NCBI GenBank assembly: GCA_949747725.1
Contig: CATKFJ010000208.1
Coordinates: forward strand, 1-10,458
DNA: 10,458 nucleotides
From: an uncultured bacterium
GTDB taxonomy: Bacteria; Bacillota; Clostridia; Christensenellales; Pumilibacteraceae
Direction of reading: 5' to 3'
Positions 1-7,470 of the stretch are shown piece after piece. The notes under the pieces are model-generated. The model did no database searches and had not been told where the DNA came from. It saw nothing but the letters and a program-made list of their open reading frames with translations. The first letter of the stretch is position 1. Each line of letters opens with the position of its first letter. A program made the translations under genes and the position numbers.

Positions 1-1
1 A

Positions 2-280
2 GGCGATACTATACTTACCGGCTTTAAGACCGCGCTTAAGTATGAGATAATTACAGACAAACCCGACGAGATAAGCGCGGAAATCATGGAAAAGCTAAAA
101 CGCGGCGTTACGAAAACTGACGCGGTGGGCATGTATTCTCAAGACCATCGCGCAATGCTTATTTGCGTTATCAGAAAACGTCAGCTCGGCGAGTTCAATA
201 AAATACTCAAGAAATACCCCGGAACGTTCGCATACGTTATAAGCGCGCGCGAAGTGTACGGAAAAGGGTTCAGCGACTGA
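2..280 (+). CDS. YitT-family membrane protein, C-terminal part (DUF2179), truncated by window edge
   Basis: The window opens inside this gene; the reading frame starts at base 2 and ends at TGA 278-280, leaving 92 codons. The visible part begins GDTILTGFKTALKYEIITDK and continues through a basic stretch, a DAVGMYS segment, ICVIRKRQ, and an AREVYGKGF ending. This pattern (DAVGMYS, then V-I-R-K/RQL, then a C-terminal EVYGKGF) is that of the DUF2179 domain that closes YitT-type integral membrane proteins; in the family the membrane-spanning half precedes it, which would lie upstream of the window. The soluble domain is expected on the cytoplasmic side. The function of the family is not settled, so no reaction is assigned. 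An inverted repeat follows the stop and may end the transcript. I am confident of the family and uncertain of the role. Confidence 0.85.
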   Translation, partial: GDTILTGFKTALKYEIITDKPDEISAEIMEKLKRGVTKTDAVGMYSQDHRAMLICVIRKRQLGEFNKILKKYPGTFAYVISAREVYGKGFSD

Positions 281-293
281 TAAAATATTCGAC

Positions 294-331
294 AATAATG
301 TATGCGTCAAAGTTTGGGCATACATTATTTT
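294..331 (+). terminator. Perfect 12-bp inverted repeat between the YitT gene and htpG; weak terminator or operator
   Basis: AATAATGTATGC (294-305) is matched exactly by GCATACATTATT (318-329), with a 12-base loop and a four-T run at 328-331. It lies 13 bases after the YitT stop and about 38 bases before the htpG start. The stem is AT-rich and the T-run is short, so as an intrinsic terminator it would be weak. The same symmetry could be a protein-binding operator for htpG. It does not match the CIRCE heat-shock operator. Confidence 0.5.
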
Positions 332-367
332 AAAATTCGGGTTATTTACTTTTGCGAGGTATATATA

Positions 368-2284
368 ATGAAAGAATTTAAGGCACAGTCTAAAAAATTG
401 CTCGATCTTGTCGTCAACTCGATTTATGTCAACCGAGAGATTTTCCTGCGCGAGCTTATTTCAAACGCGTCGGATGCGCTTGATAAGCGCCGGTTCATGT
501 CGCTTACCGACAGTTCGCTCGACGCGGATTTCGGCATAGAGCTTAAAACGGACAAGGCGGCGCGCACGCTTACCGTTTCCGATAACGGCGTCGGCATGAA
601 CGAAAAGGATCTCGAGGACAACCTCGGCGTGATAGCGGCAAGCGGCACCGAAGCGTTCAAAAAGGAACAGGGCAAGACCGACGAGCAGCTTATAGGGCAG
701 TTCGGCGTAGGTTTTTATTCGTCGTTCATGGTTGCCGAAAAGGTGACTGTTATAAGCCGCAAAGTCGGAGAGACTAAAGCGTATAAATGGGAATCGAACG
801 GAGTCGACGGTTACGAAATATCGCCTGCCGACCGTGCCGAGATAGGCACGGATATAATAGTCAAACTCAAGCCCGACGGCGACGGCGACAACTATTCGGA
901 GTATCTCGGCGATTACACGCTTAAAACGCTTGTTAAAAAATACTCGGACTATATACGTTATCCCATACGCATGCTCGAGGAGAAAAAAGCGGATAACGGC
1001 GGCGACGCTTCCGTTTACGAATTGACCGTACTCAATTCCATGACGCCCGTGTGGAAAAAGAAGAAATCCGAACTCGGCGAAACCGAACTCGACGAATTTT
1101 ACAAACACAATTTCCGCGATTACCGCGCGCCGCTCCATAATATATCCACGCGCGTCGAGGGCGCGGTCGATTACACCGCGCTCATGTTCGTACCGTCGGA
1201 ACCGAGCTACGACTATTATACCAAAGACTACAAGCGCGGACTGTCGCTTTATTGCAACGGCGTTATGGTAATGGAAAAATGCGCCGAGCTTGTCCCCGAA
1301 TATTTGGGCTTTGTGCGCGGCATAGTGGATACGCCGGATCTTGCGCTCAACATCTCGCGCGAAACGTTGCAACACGACAGGAGGTTGGTCGCAATAGCCA
1401 ACGGTTTGGAAAAGAAGATACTTGCCGAGTTCGATAAGCTGCTTAAAAACGACCGCGAAAAGTACGAAAAAATATTTACGCAGTTCGGCAAGGCGATAAA
1501 GTTCGGCGCGTACGATAATTTCGGCGCGAATAAGGACAAGCTTAAGGATTTGTTGCTGTACCGTTCGGACGCCGATAAAAAACTTATAACGTTTAAAGAA
1601 TATGCGGAAAAACTCGATAAGGACGCGCCCGTGCTCTACGCATGCGGCGAAACCGCCGAAAAAATATCCATGCTTCCGCAGCTCGAGGGCGCGCGCGAAA
1701 GCGGAAAAGACGTGCTTTACTTTACCGATCCCGTAGACGAGTTTATAGCGCGCATGCTCGAAAATTACGACGGGCATAAGTTCGAAAATATAGCCGACGG
1801 AACTAAAGAGAGCAAGCCGTCCGCCGAAGGGCACGAAAAGCTGTTGGAGCGTATTCAAAATTCGCTCGGCAAAAAAGCAAAAGTGGCGGCGACAGACAAA
1901 CTCAAGTCCTATCCCGTGTGCCTTGCCGCCAAGGGCGACGTTTCGCTCGAAATGGAACGCATCATGCAGGCGATGGGCGGAAACGGCGTAAAAGCCGAGC
2001 GCGTTTTGCAGGTAAATCTCGAGCATCCCGTAATAGCGAACATGGAAACAATGACGGACGACGCGTTTAACGACACTGTGACCGTGCTGTATAACGAGGC
2101 GCTTATAGCCGAGGGATACAAAACCGAACCCGAATTTTTGACGGCGCTTAACAAACTGCTTTCGGGTGCAAGATCGGCGAAGCAGACAAAGCCCACCGCG
2201 ACGGCGGCAAAAAAGTCGTGCCATGCAACGTCTAAAAAACCGACGGCAACCGATAAAACGAAATCGAACGGCGATGAAAAATAA
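368..2284 (+). CDS. htpG: Molecular chaperone HtpG (bacterial Hsp90)
   Basis: This encodes a 638-residue ATP-dependent cytoplasmic chaperone that helps fold or remodel client proteins. The N-terminal GHKL ATPase domain shows the family motifs in order: IFLRELISNASDALDK (25-40, with the Mg/ATP-binding Glu and Asn), DNGVGM (72-77), the lid region around ASGTEAF (91-97), and GQFGVGFYSSFMV (110-122). The middle domain contains NISRETLQHDR with the conserved Arg, followed by the C-terminal dimerisation domain. The ATG at 368 was chosen because GAGG (356-359) sits 8 bases upstream and homology begins there; an in-frame ATG at 302 falls inside the upstream inverted repeat. After the expected C-terminus there is an extra tail of about 40 residues rich in Lys, Thr and Ala. 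The 3' end overlaps the next gene by 11 bases. No CIRCE operator is visible upstream. Confidence 0.97.
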   Translation: MKEFKAQSKKLLDLVVNSIYVNREIFLRELISNASDALDKRRFMSLTDSSLDADFGIELKTDKAARTLTVSDNGVGMNEKDLEDNLGVIAASGTEAFKKEQGKTDEQLIGQFGVGFYSSFMVAEKVTVISRKVGETKAYKWESNGVDGYEISPADRAEIGTDIIVKLKPDGDGDNYSEYLGDYTLKTLVKKYSDYIRYPIRMLEEKKADNGGDASVYELTVLNSMTPVWKKKKSELGETELDEFYKHNFRDYRAPLHNISTRVEGAVDYTALMFVPSEPSYDYYTKDYKRGLSLYCNGVMVMEKCAELVPEYLGFVRGIVDTPDLALNISRETLQHDRRLVAIANGLEKKILAEFDKLLKNDREKYEKIFTQFGKAIKFGAYDNFGANKDKLKDLLLYRSDADKKLITFKEYAEKLDKDAPVLYACGETAEKISMLPQLEGARESGKDVLYFTDPVDEFIARMLENYDGHKFENIADGTKESKPSAEGHEKLLERIQNSLGKKAKVAATDKLKSYPVCLAAKGDVSLEMERIMQAMGGNGVKAERVLQVNLEHPVIANMETMTDDAFNDTVTVLYNEALIAEGYKTEPEFLTALNKLLSGARSAKQTKPTATAAKKSCHATSKKPTATDKTKSNGDEK

Positions 2285-3053
2285 AATATCGCGTATTGTA
2301 GTGATATCCGGCGCGTCGAGCGGTATAGGCAAGGAGCTGTGCCGACGGTATCGTGCTAACGGCGATACCGTTATAGGCTTATCGCGCCGCGTAACGGAAA
2401 ACGGCGATTTGTCGGTAGACGTTACCGATTTTGCCGCGGTGCAAACCGCGATAGAACGCATTGCGTCCGAATACGGGCGGATCGATACGGTAATAGCCAA
2501 CGCCGGCGGCGGACTGTCGGGCGCGACCGAGCTGCTTCCGCTCGAAGAAATACAAAAGCAGTTCGACTTGAATTTTACGGGCGCGCTCAATCTTGTAAGG
2601 TGCGCGCTCAAATTCATGCGGAAAGGCTCGAACGCCGTATTTATTTCGTCGGCGTGCGCACTGTTTGCGTTGCCGTACAGGGCGATGTACTGCGCAAGCA
2701 AGGCGGCGGTCAATATGGCGGCGTTCGGATTGTATATGGAGCTTAAAAAACACGGGATACGCGTCAGTTCGATCTGCCCGGGCGATATACAAACGGAATT
2801 TACAGCGAATCGCGTCAAGTTTTCGGACGGCGGCGAACGTTACGGCGACGCGCCTAAGATTTCGGCGCGCAAGATCGACGGTCGGGAGCATAAACGCATG
2901 AAGCTTGTTCCGGCGGTCAAAAAAATTTACAAATATTGCAATAAGAGCAAAAAACCGCTATATATAGTCGGGTTTAAATATAAACTGTTGAATTTTATGC
3001 GACACATTCTTCCGCAAAAGTTTTTTGCGGACGTCACGGCTAAACTGTTTTGA
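2274..3053 (+). CDS. Classical short-chain dehydrogenase/reductase (SDR), substrate unknown
   Basis: This encodes a 259-residue NAD(P)-dependent oxidoreductase of the classical SDR fold. Visible motifs are the nucleotide-binding SGASSGIG (12-19), DVTD (49-52), NAGG (76-79), and the catalytic set N100, S126, Y139 and K143 (Y-x-x-x-K as YCASK), followed by PG at 169-170. The spacing between these residues is normal, so it should be active. The C-terminal segment (about 228-250: PLYIVGFKYKLL, then a basic/hydrophobic end with LP) resembles a subgroup of Firmicutes SDRs without an assigned substrate. Start choice: the ATG at 2274 places the beta1 strand directly before the glycine motif; it overlaps the end of htpG by 11 bases and has only a weak ribosome site, which suggests translational coupling. 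Upstream in-frame starts would add an Arg-rich tail that is only the htpG sequence in another frame. Confidence 0.93.
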   Translation: MKNKISRIVVISGASSGIGKELCRRYRANGDTVIGLSRRVTENGDLSVDVTDFAAVQTAIERIASEYGRIDTVIANAGGGLSGATELLPLEEIQKQFDLNFTGALNLVRCALKFMRKGSNAVFISSACALFALPYRAMYCASKAAVNMAAFGLYMELKKHGIRVSSICPGDIQTEFTANRVKFSDGGERYGDAPKISARKIDGREHKRMKLVPAVKKIYKYCNKSKKPLYIVGFKYKLLNFMRHILPQKFFADVTAKLF

Positions 3054-3066
3054 TATAGGACGTATC

Positions 3067-4713
3067 ATGATTAAAATAGATAACAATGCATTCTACTTGA
3101 CCGCGGGCGATTCATGCTGTTCGTTTAAATCGGACGAAAACGGTAAAATAACGTCGATATACTTCGGTAAGCGTATCGAAGCGGAGGACGATATAGAATC
3201 GCTCGGCATAACAACGTTTGCGCCGCAGTCGAATTTCGTGCTGACCGCCGCGGAGGTTGCGGATGATAAACATTATGTCGACATACCCATGCTCGGCGGT
3301 TCGAAAACGCTTGTGCTGTCGTTTGCGGATAATAAAGCGAAACTGCGTAAAAAAGTATTTGTAACGCCATATCCCCGAGGCGGATTTGCCGTGCGTACCG
3401 AAGTGTATAACGACGGTAAAAAACCGATCTCGCTCGGTTCGGCAATACGCATTGCGTCGTTCGGCGCGGATTTCGAAACGCTCGTTTTGTCCGAAGAAAA
3501 AGGCGCGGTAAGGAAAAGCGTCGGGACTATAAAATCGCCGGTCAAGTGCGGTAATTTCGTCGCCGCTCTTTCGCCGGATTGCACCGAATCGCACGGCTAT
3601 GCATTCGGGTTTTTATGCGCTTACGGCAACGGCGAGTTAGAATACGCGAAAAACGGCGATACTATTGATATTGTTTGCAGCGACGGCGGCGACGTAACTG
3701 TAGGCGGCGGCGAAAGTTATTGTTTGCCCGAAACGCTCGCGGTATTTTCGGAAAACGGTTTGGGCGGAATTACTCGCGCGTTTCACGACATTTTGCGCGA
3801 ATTTATGTGCGTACGCGCCGAGCGCCGTCCGATAGTATTGTTCTGTACGGATGTCAAGGACAAGATAGCCGAGCGCGTGGCGGCGGCGTCCGAACTCGGT
3901 TGCGACACGTTTGCGGTTTGTGCCGATAAGACAGACGACGATCTGCTTGCTTCGGTGTCGGAAGCATGCAAAGCGGTAGGGATCAAGTTCGGCGTCAAGT
4001 TTTGTCCGAACACTGCCGTCGCGGATAATGACGGCGTTCGACAATATGTAGCCGAGCTTGAAAGAAAAATATCGATGCACGGCGCGGAATACGTGTTGAT
4101 AGATCTTCCGCACGTCGGGGTAAAAAAATATGCGCGCGCCGTATTCGCTTTGCGAAATACCGTAACCGAAAAGCGTCCCGAAACGCTTATCGAGTGGGGC
4201 GCGGTACCCGACGACAAACGCTATACGCACGCGATGTGCTATCCCGTATGTTCCATGCGCGCGATCGTCGATACCGACGACGTCGATCTAAAAACTAAAT
4301 TCGACAGCGCGACTTTCGGCGCGCTCGCATACGAATGCGATCCGCTGAAATTGGACGGCGATAAAAAACGCGCAATACGCGCGCAGATATTCTCATATCA
4401 GGACGATTGTCGTATAACGCTCGGCGGAGATTTGTACCGCCCCGAAAAAGCCGACGGCAAAAGCGTTATCGCCGTATCGAAAGACAAATCGAAAGCGTAT
4501 GCCGTGGTCGTGTCCGAAAAACCATCGCCGCGCATTTGGTTTGCCGGACTCGACGAACACAATCTTTATAACGTTCGCGAACTCGGTAAAACGTTTTCGG
4601 GCGCGGCGCTCATGTATTGCGGCATAGTAATACCGTCGCACCATACGACCGACAGACAGGGTAAACCTGTTTCGTACGCATTGCATTTGCGGCAGGTCGC
4701 GGATTACGAATAA
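3067..4713 (+). CDS. Degenerate GH36 alpha-galactosidase-like protein
   Basis: This encodes a 548-residue protein; AGGA (3057-3060) lies 6 bases before the ATG, 13 bases after the SDR stop. The order of conserved patches follows glycoside hydrolase family 36: an N-terminal beta-rich region (1-220), then PE at 221-222, GLGGITRAFH (231-240) and RRPIVLF (253-259) entering the barrel, DSATFGALAYECDP (413-426), SYQDDCRITLGGDLYR (443-458), and a C-terminal GLDEHNLYNV with TFSGAALMYCGI (494-520). However, GH36 enzymes are usually about 700 residues, and the hallmark DDGW, ePE and KWD-x-N motifs are not intact. The nucleophile motif appears as YVLIDLP (342-348): D346 may occupy the nucleophile position but its Lys and Asn neighbours are lost. 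No signal peptide is seen, so it should be cytoplasmic. It is either a non-catalytic sugar-binding relative or a divergent enzyme. Confidence 0.7.
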   Translation: MIKIDNNAFYLTAGDSCCSFKSDENGKITSIYFGKRIEAEDDIESLGITTFAPQSNFVLTAAEVADDKHYVDIPMLGGSKTLVLSFADNKAKLRKKVFVTPYPRGGFAVRTEVYNDGKKPISLGSAIRIASFGADFETLVLSEEKGAVRKSVGTIKSPVKCGNFVAALSPDCTESHGYAFGFLCAYGNGELEYAKNGDTIDIVCSDGGDVTVGGGESYCLPETLAVFSENGLGGITRAFHDILREFMCVRAERRPIVLFCTDVKDKIAERVAAASELGCDTFAVCADKTDDDLLASVSEACKAVGIKFGVKFCPNTAVADNDGVRQYVAELERKISMHGAEYVLIDLPHVGVKKYARAVFALRNTVTEKRPETLIEWGAVPDDKRYTHAMCYPVCSMRAIVDTDDVDLKTKFDSATFGALAYECDPLKLDGDKKRAIRAQIFSYQDDCRITLGGDLYRPEKADGKSVIAVSKDKSKAYAVVVSEKPSPRIWFAGLDEHNLYNVRELGKTFSGAALMYCGIVIPSHHTTDRQGKPVSYALHLRQVADYE

Positions 4714-4721
4714 GTTAATTA

Positions 4722-5149
4722 GGCTTACTTCTTTTGTAAAAGAAGTAAGCAAGAAAACTTTTAGCGCCGTGTGTTGGCGTGGGTTGTTCGTTGTAGGTTG
4801 CACCCGAATAGTTTTGTGGCGTTAGAAATTTATCGGACGCCACTATGTATTAGCATATAGATCCCTCGAGAGGGCAAAAAACGCTCGGGATGACATGGTT
4901 GGGCTTGTCCTTTCGACTGAAGGGCGTCATGTCCTTTCCATGTCTTTTCGACCGAAGTGAGCGTTAGCGAACGGAGCGGAGAAATCTTTTAATTCCGAAT
5001 TCCTAGTTCCGCATTCCGAATTTAAATGTGTCGTCCGATAAATTTCTAACGTAACGAAATTATTCGGGTGTAATCTCCAACTAACAACCCACGCCCACAC
5101 ACAGCACTAAAAGTTTTCTTGCTTACTTCTTTTACAAAAGAAGTAAGCC
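4722..5149. mobile_element. 428-bp long inverted-repeat element (MITE-like), arms 118 bp
   Basis: The left arm (4722-4839) and right arm (5032-5149) are reverse complements over 118 positions without gaps; I count 11 mismatches, about 91% identity. The outer end of each arm is itself near-palindromic: GCTTACTTCTTTT, GT, AAAAGAAGTAAGC at 4723-4750 and the counterpart at 5121-5148. The core (4840-5031) holds no open reading frame of note and contains the dispersed motif listed separately. ATTA occurs next to both ends (4718-4721 and 5151-5154, one base offset), a possible but weak target duplication. Long terminal inverted repeats without a transposase fit a non-autonomous transposable element. 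If transcribed from the gene before it, the arms would fold into one long hairpin and the outer palindrome could slow polymerase, but there is no T-run for an ordinary intrinsic terminator. Confidence 0.75.
4942..4990 (+). repeat. Dispersed intergenic motif, copy 1 (TTTCGACCGA ... GCGAACGGAGCGGA ... AAATCTTT)
   Basis: This lies in the core of the 428-bp element. It shares TTTCGACCGA, then GCGAACGGAGCGGA, then AAATCTTT with a second copy at 9265-9302; this copy has about ten extra bases between the first two blocks. A partial variant, GTCCTTTCGACTGAAG, begins at 4907. Short repeats of this kind are found scattered between genes in some bacteria; the function is unknown. Confidence 0.6.
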
Positions 5150-5242
5150 GATTACCCATTCCCCAAGTAATAATGCACTCATTATATCACATACTATACA
5201 CATTAAAATCTTGTCGAAAAATGTAAAAAGGCTTTAAAACGA

Positions 5243-5270
5243 TTGACTACCCCCCCCCGTGTGATATGAT
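5243..5270 (+). promoter_or_regulatory. Probable sigma-A promoter with a nine-C tract in its spacer
   Basis: TTGACT (5243-5248) and TATGAT (5265-5270) are separated by 16 bases, and TG at 5262-5263 gives an extended -10. Most of the spacer is a run of nine C (5250-5258). Sequence upstream (about 5200-5242) is AT-rich, as for an UP-like region; a weaker TTGTCG...TTAAAA pair (5211-5239, spacer 17) lies within it. Transcription would start near 5277 and read through the inverted-repeat element into the lipoprotein genes, giving a leader of about 370 bases. One added C would bring the spacer to the optimal 17. The rest of 5150-5242 shows only a small hairpin (5170-5185). Confidence 0.6.
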
Positions 5271-5273
5271 AAG

Positions 5274-5625
5274 CATACGAGTGACTAACCCCAAGGATAA
5301 CACTCGATAGCTGGCGGTTTTGGACAATTTCTGCGTTAAAGCCGCTTGTCGTAGCGCCACTACGACTTCGCGACTTTGCCTTGACCTTGCCTCAAAACCG
5401 CCTCGCTTCGAGCGCGTAGCGTTTTTATGGAGCAAATAACTTCGTTGATTGCTCTCGCAAATTCGCCCTTGCGCAAGCACAAGCGAATTTACTCGGCAAT
5501 ACTGCGAGGATAGACGTGCAAAACGGAGCGCGTCGTACTCTCTGCGGTACGGCAAACGACGTTTTGCGCGTATAGACCGCGATTTGCCCATAAAAATGTA
5601 TCTATTGGGGTTAGTCACTCGTATG
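5274..5625. repeat. 352-bp hairpin-rich element bounded by perfect 21-bp inverted repeats
   Basis: The segment 5274-5294 (beginning CATACGAGTGAC) is the exact reverse complement of 5605-5625 (ending GTCACTCGTATG). Between them lie several stem-forming pairs: GGCGGTTTTG/CAAAACCGCC (5313-5322 and 5393-5402) enclosing GTCGTAG/CTACGAC, an 11-bp imperfect hairpin at 5430-5454, CTCGCA/TGCGAG (5454-5459 and 5503-5508) enclosing AAATTCGC/GCGAATTT (5459-5466 and 5483-5490), and GCAAAAC/GTTTTGC (5518-5524 and 5561-5567). A weak hairpin with five T follows at 5404-5426. It begins 3 bases after the -10 box and ends 10 bases before the lipoprotein ribosome site. No clear target duplication is visible. It may be a MITE-like repeat, an invertible segment, or a structured leader. 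Small open frames crossing it look incidental. Confidence 0.7.
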
Positions 5626-5648
5626 AAAATTAAAAGGAGAAAAATTTC

Positions 5649-7439
5649 ATGAAACTCAAAAAGATTCTCGCCGTAACAGTCGGCGCGACTCTCGCCTTAT
5701 CGACCGCGCTTGCGCTCACCGCTTGCGGCAACGATGCCCCCACCGGTCCGTCCGATCTCGGCACGGCCGCTCTCGAACTCGACAACTATGTTACTCAACT
5801 CGACGAGTATGAAGCCTCTATGCTGTACAACAGCAGAACGACCGCCAAGATCACGCAGATAAGCGAAACGGGCGAAACATTGCTCAGCGGAGCCGATTAT
5901 CAAAACTACAAATATTTTTTAGAGTCTTCCGATCTTATGGTTTTCCAAAAGGGCGAAGGCAACGACGCCACATATCGTATTTACAGCGTCAATTCCGGCA
6001 AAGTTTTGGAATCTGGACTCAAGGCTTCCGAAATCGCCAATATATTCACCAAAGACATGTCCAATATCTCCGTATACGGTATCACCACCGGTGACGAAAC
6101 CGATGCACAAAGCAGCATGACGGCTTCCGACGGCACCGTTCTTCTTGCCAAAGGCAAATACTCTGATATGGATATTTCGAGCGGTTCGTATTATGTAGAC
6201 AACGACGCCGAACGGTCCACCGTTTACACGGTCACTGCCGAAAAAAAAGTAAGCGCGACCGGAACGCAAGAAATAGTCAAATATTTCCGTTTGAACGTCG
6301 ACGAGAAAACAGGCGTAAAAACTTATTCCGAGGTTCAGGAATCTTCGCTCAATCTCCAGCCCGCAGGCGAATACGAAGTAGGTTCTTACGATAAGAATTA
6401 CCGCAAGATATACGAATCGACCGAAGAAAAACCCGTCGAGGGCGACATTGCCGATTACGAATGCTATAACGCCTTTAACACTGTTAAGTTCTACAAAAAC
6501 GGCGAACAAACAGGCGAAGTTAATTATGAATACGGCAGTCCTCTCGCTTTTGTGGGCAATTACCTTTATTATTACACCGAAGTTTCCGTTTCCCCCGACG
6601 CGACAAGCGGATATAACTACGTCAAATATACTTCTTCCAATGTACAGAAATACGAATATCACCTTTACAGATACGATATCGTAGCCAACTCGACAACCGA
6701 GCTTAACTACAATGTAAAAATAGAAGAGATGCGCGTTCAGTACAACTACGCAACAAAATCGTACGACGCCGCGCTCGTAAGAGGGCTTAAAATGACCAAC
6801 GGCGTGTTTGTATCCTCCGATGAATATAGCACTTATCTCACAGACGCCGATCTTAAAGTCGCTTACGACCTTACCAATAAAGCCGGGATGCCGACATATA
6901 AACTGAGCGACGGCAAGTATTTGGTTTACTCATCGTCTAAATACGTAGTAGCAGACAAAGACCTCGAGTACGTTACCGATTACAGTTATAATAACGTCAA
7001 GTCGTATGCCGCCGACAACATTACGGTATTCCAAGCCAACGGCAAATACGGTCTTAAAGATTTCGACGGCAAAATAGTCGTTTCGCCCGTTTACGACAGC
7101 ATCGGCAATTTCTACGACGGCTATGCCGTGGCTACAAAGACCGTTAACGGCGAACAGCAAAAATATCTTCTCGGCGCAAACGGCAAAGTGACCGAAATGC
7201 CCGTGACCGAAATAGAAAACGGCAAGTATGTTTCCGATATGAACAACGGACTGTACTATGTTTCCGAAAAAGTGGAAGACGCCTATACCTACAATATTAC
7301 GGTTAAAGACTATGCCGGAAATACTGTAAAAACGTTTGCCAACTCGGCATTGAACAGCCTGTCCTTAAACAACGGTATTCTTACCGTAGCGCAGACTTCG
7401 GACAGCGTATCTACCGTCACATACTACGTGGTAAAATAA
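5649..7439 (+). CDS. Surface lipoprotein with WG-like repeat, first of a tandem pair
   Basis: This encodes a 596-residue predicted lipoprotein of unknown function. The N-terminus MKLKKILAVT, a hydrophobic stretch and the lipobox LTAC (Cys26) mark signal peptidase II processing and lipid anchoring to the outer face of the membrane; a short polar linker follows. Residues about 240-500 are rich in Tyr, Asn and Asp and match the second gene closely (SPDATSGYNYV at 315-325; LYRYD, then VAN, then TELNYN). A segment at 465-495 (GKYGLKDFDGKIVVSPVYD..., then YDGYAVATK) resembles a WG beta-repeat, usually a binding or structural module. The start is clear: GGAG (5636-5639) is 9 bases upstream of the ATG. 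It is the first gene after the C-tract promoter and the 21-bp-repeat element, and precedes its paralogue by 31 bases, so both are probably co-transcribed. No enzymatic motif was seen. Confidence 0.85.
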   Translation: MKLKKILAVTVGATLALSTALALTACGNDAPTGPSDLGTAALELDNYVTQLDEYEASMLYNSRTTAKITQISETGETLLSGADYQNYKYFLESSDLMVFQKGEGNDATYRIYSVNSGKVLESGLKASEIANIFTKDMSNISVYGITTGDETDAQSSMTASDGTVLLAKGKYSDMDISSGSYYVDNDAERSTVYTVTAEKKVSATGTQEIVKYFRLNVDEKTGVKTYSEVQESSLNLQPAGEYEVGSYDKNYRKIYESTEEKPVEGDIADYECYNAFNTVKFYKNGEQTGEVNYEYGSPLAFVGNYLYYYTEVSVSPDATSGYNYVKYTSSNVQKYEYHLYRYDIVANSTTELNYNVKIEEMRVQYNYATKSYDAALVRGLKMTNGVFVSSDEYSTYLTDADLKVAYDLTNKAGMPTYKLSDGKYLVYSSSKYVVADKDLEYVTDYSYNNVKSYAADNITVFQANGKYGLKDFDGKIVVSPVYDSIGNFYDGYAVATKTVNGEQQKYLLGANGKVTEMPVTEIENGKYVSDMNNGLYYVSEKVEDAYTYNITVKDYAGNTVKTFANSALNSLSLNNGILTVAQTSDSVSTVTYYVVK

Positions 7440-7470
7440 CGTCAACGGCATATAAAGGAGAAAACAGAAT

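Noticed and set aside
306-318. GTCAAAGTTTGGG near htpG as a CtsR heat-shock operator
   Set aside because: Only one heptad-like half is present; the tandem partner required for CtsR binding is missing.
461-2818. Very long open frame (785 codons) on the minus strand, antisense to htpG and the SDR gene
   Set aside because: It mirrors two well-recognised genes; its residue make-up (Arg, Phe, Tyr, Val rich) follows from the codon use of the plus strand and no family is recognisable.
4723-4750. Palindrome after the GH36-like gene as an ordinary intrinsic terminator
   Set aside because: The stem is not followed by a T-run, and the same palindrome recurs at the far end of the 428-bp element, so it is better explained as part of that element.
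5247-5618. 123-codon minus-strand frame and a 67-codon plus-strand frame (5449-5652) across the 21-bp-repeat element
   Set aside because: They are composed of hairpin arms, share a GLVTRM piece only because both read the inverted repeats, and lack a convincing ribosome site.
4714-5648. CRISPR array, tRNA or rRNA in the large gene-free stretch
   Set aside because: No regularly spaced direct repeats, no tRNA-like cloverleaf with CCA end and no rRNA-like sequence were seen; the structure is inverted repeats only.
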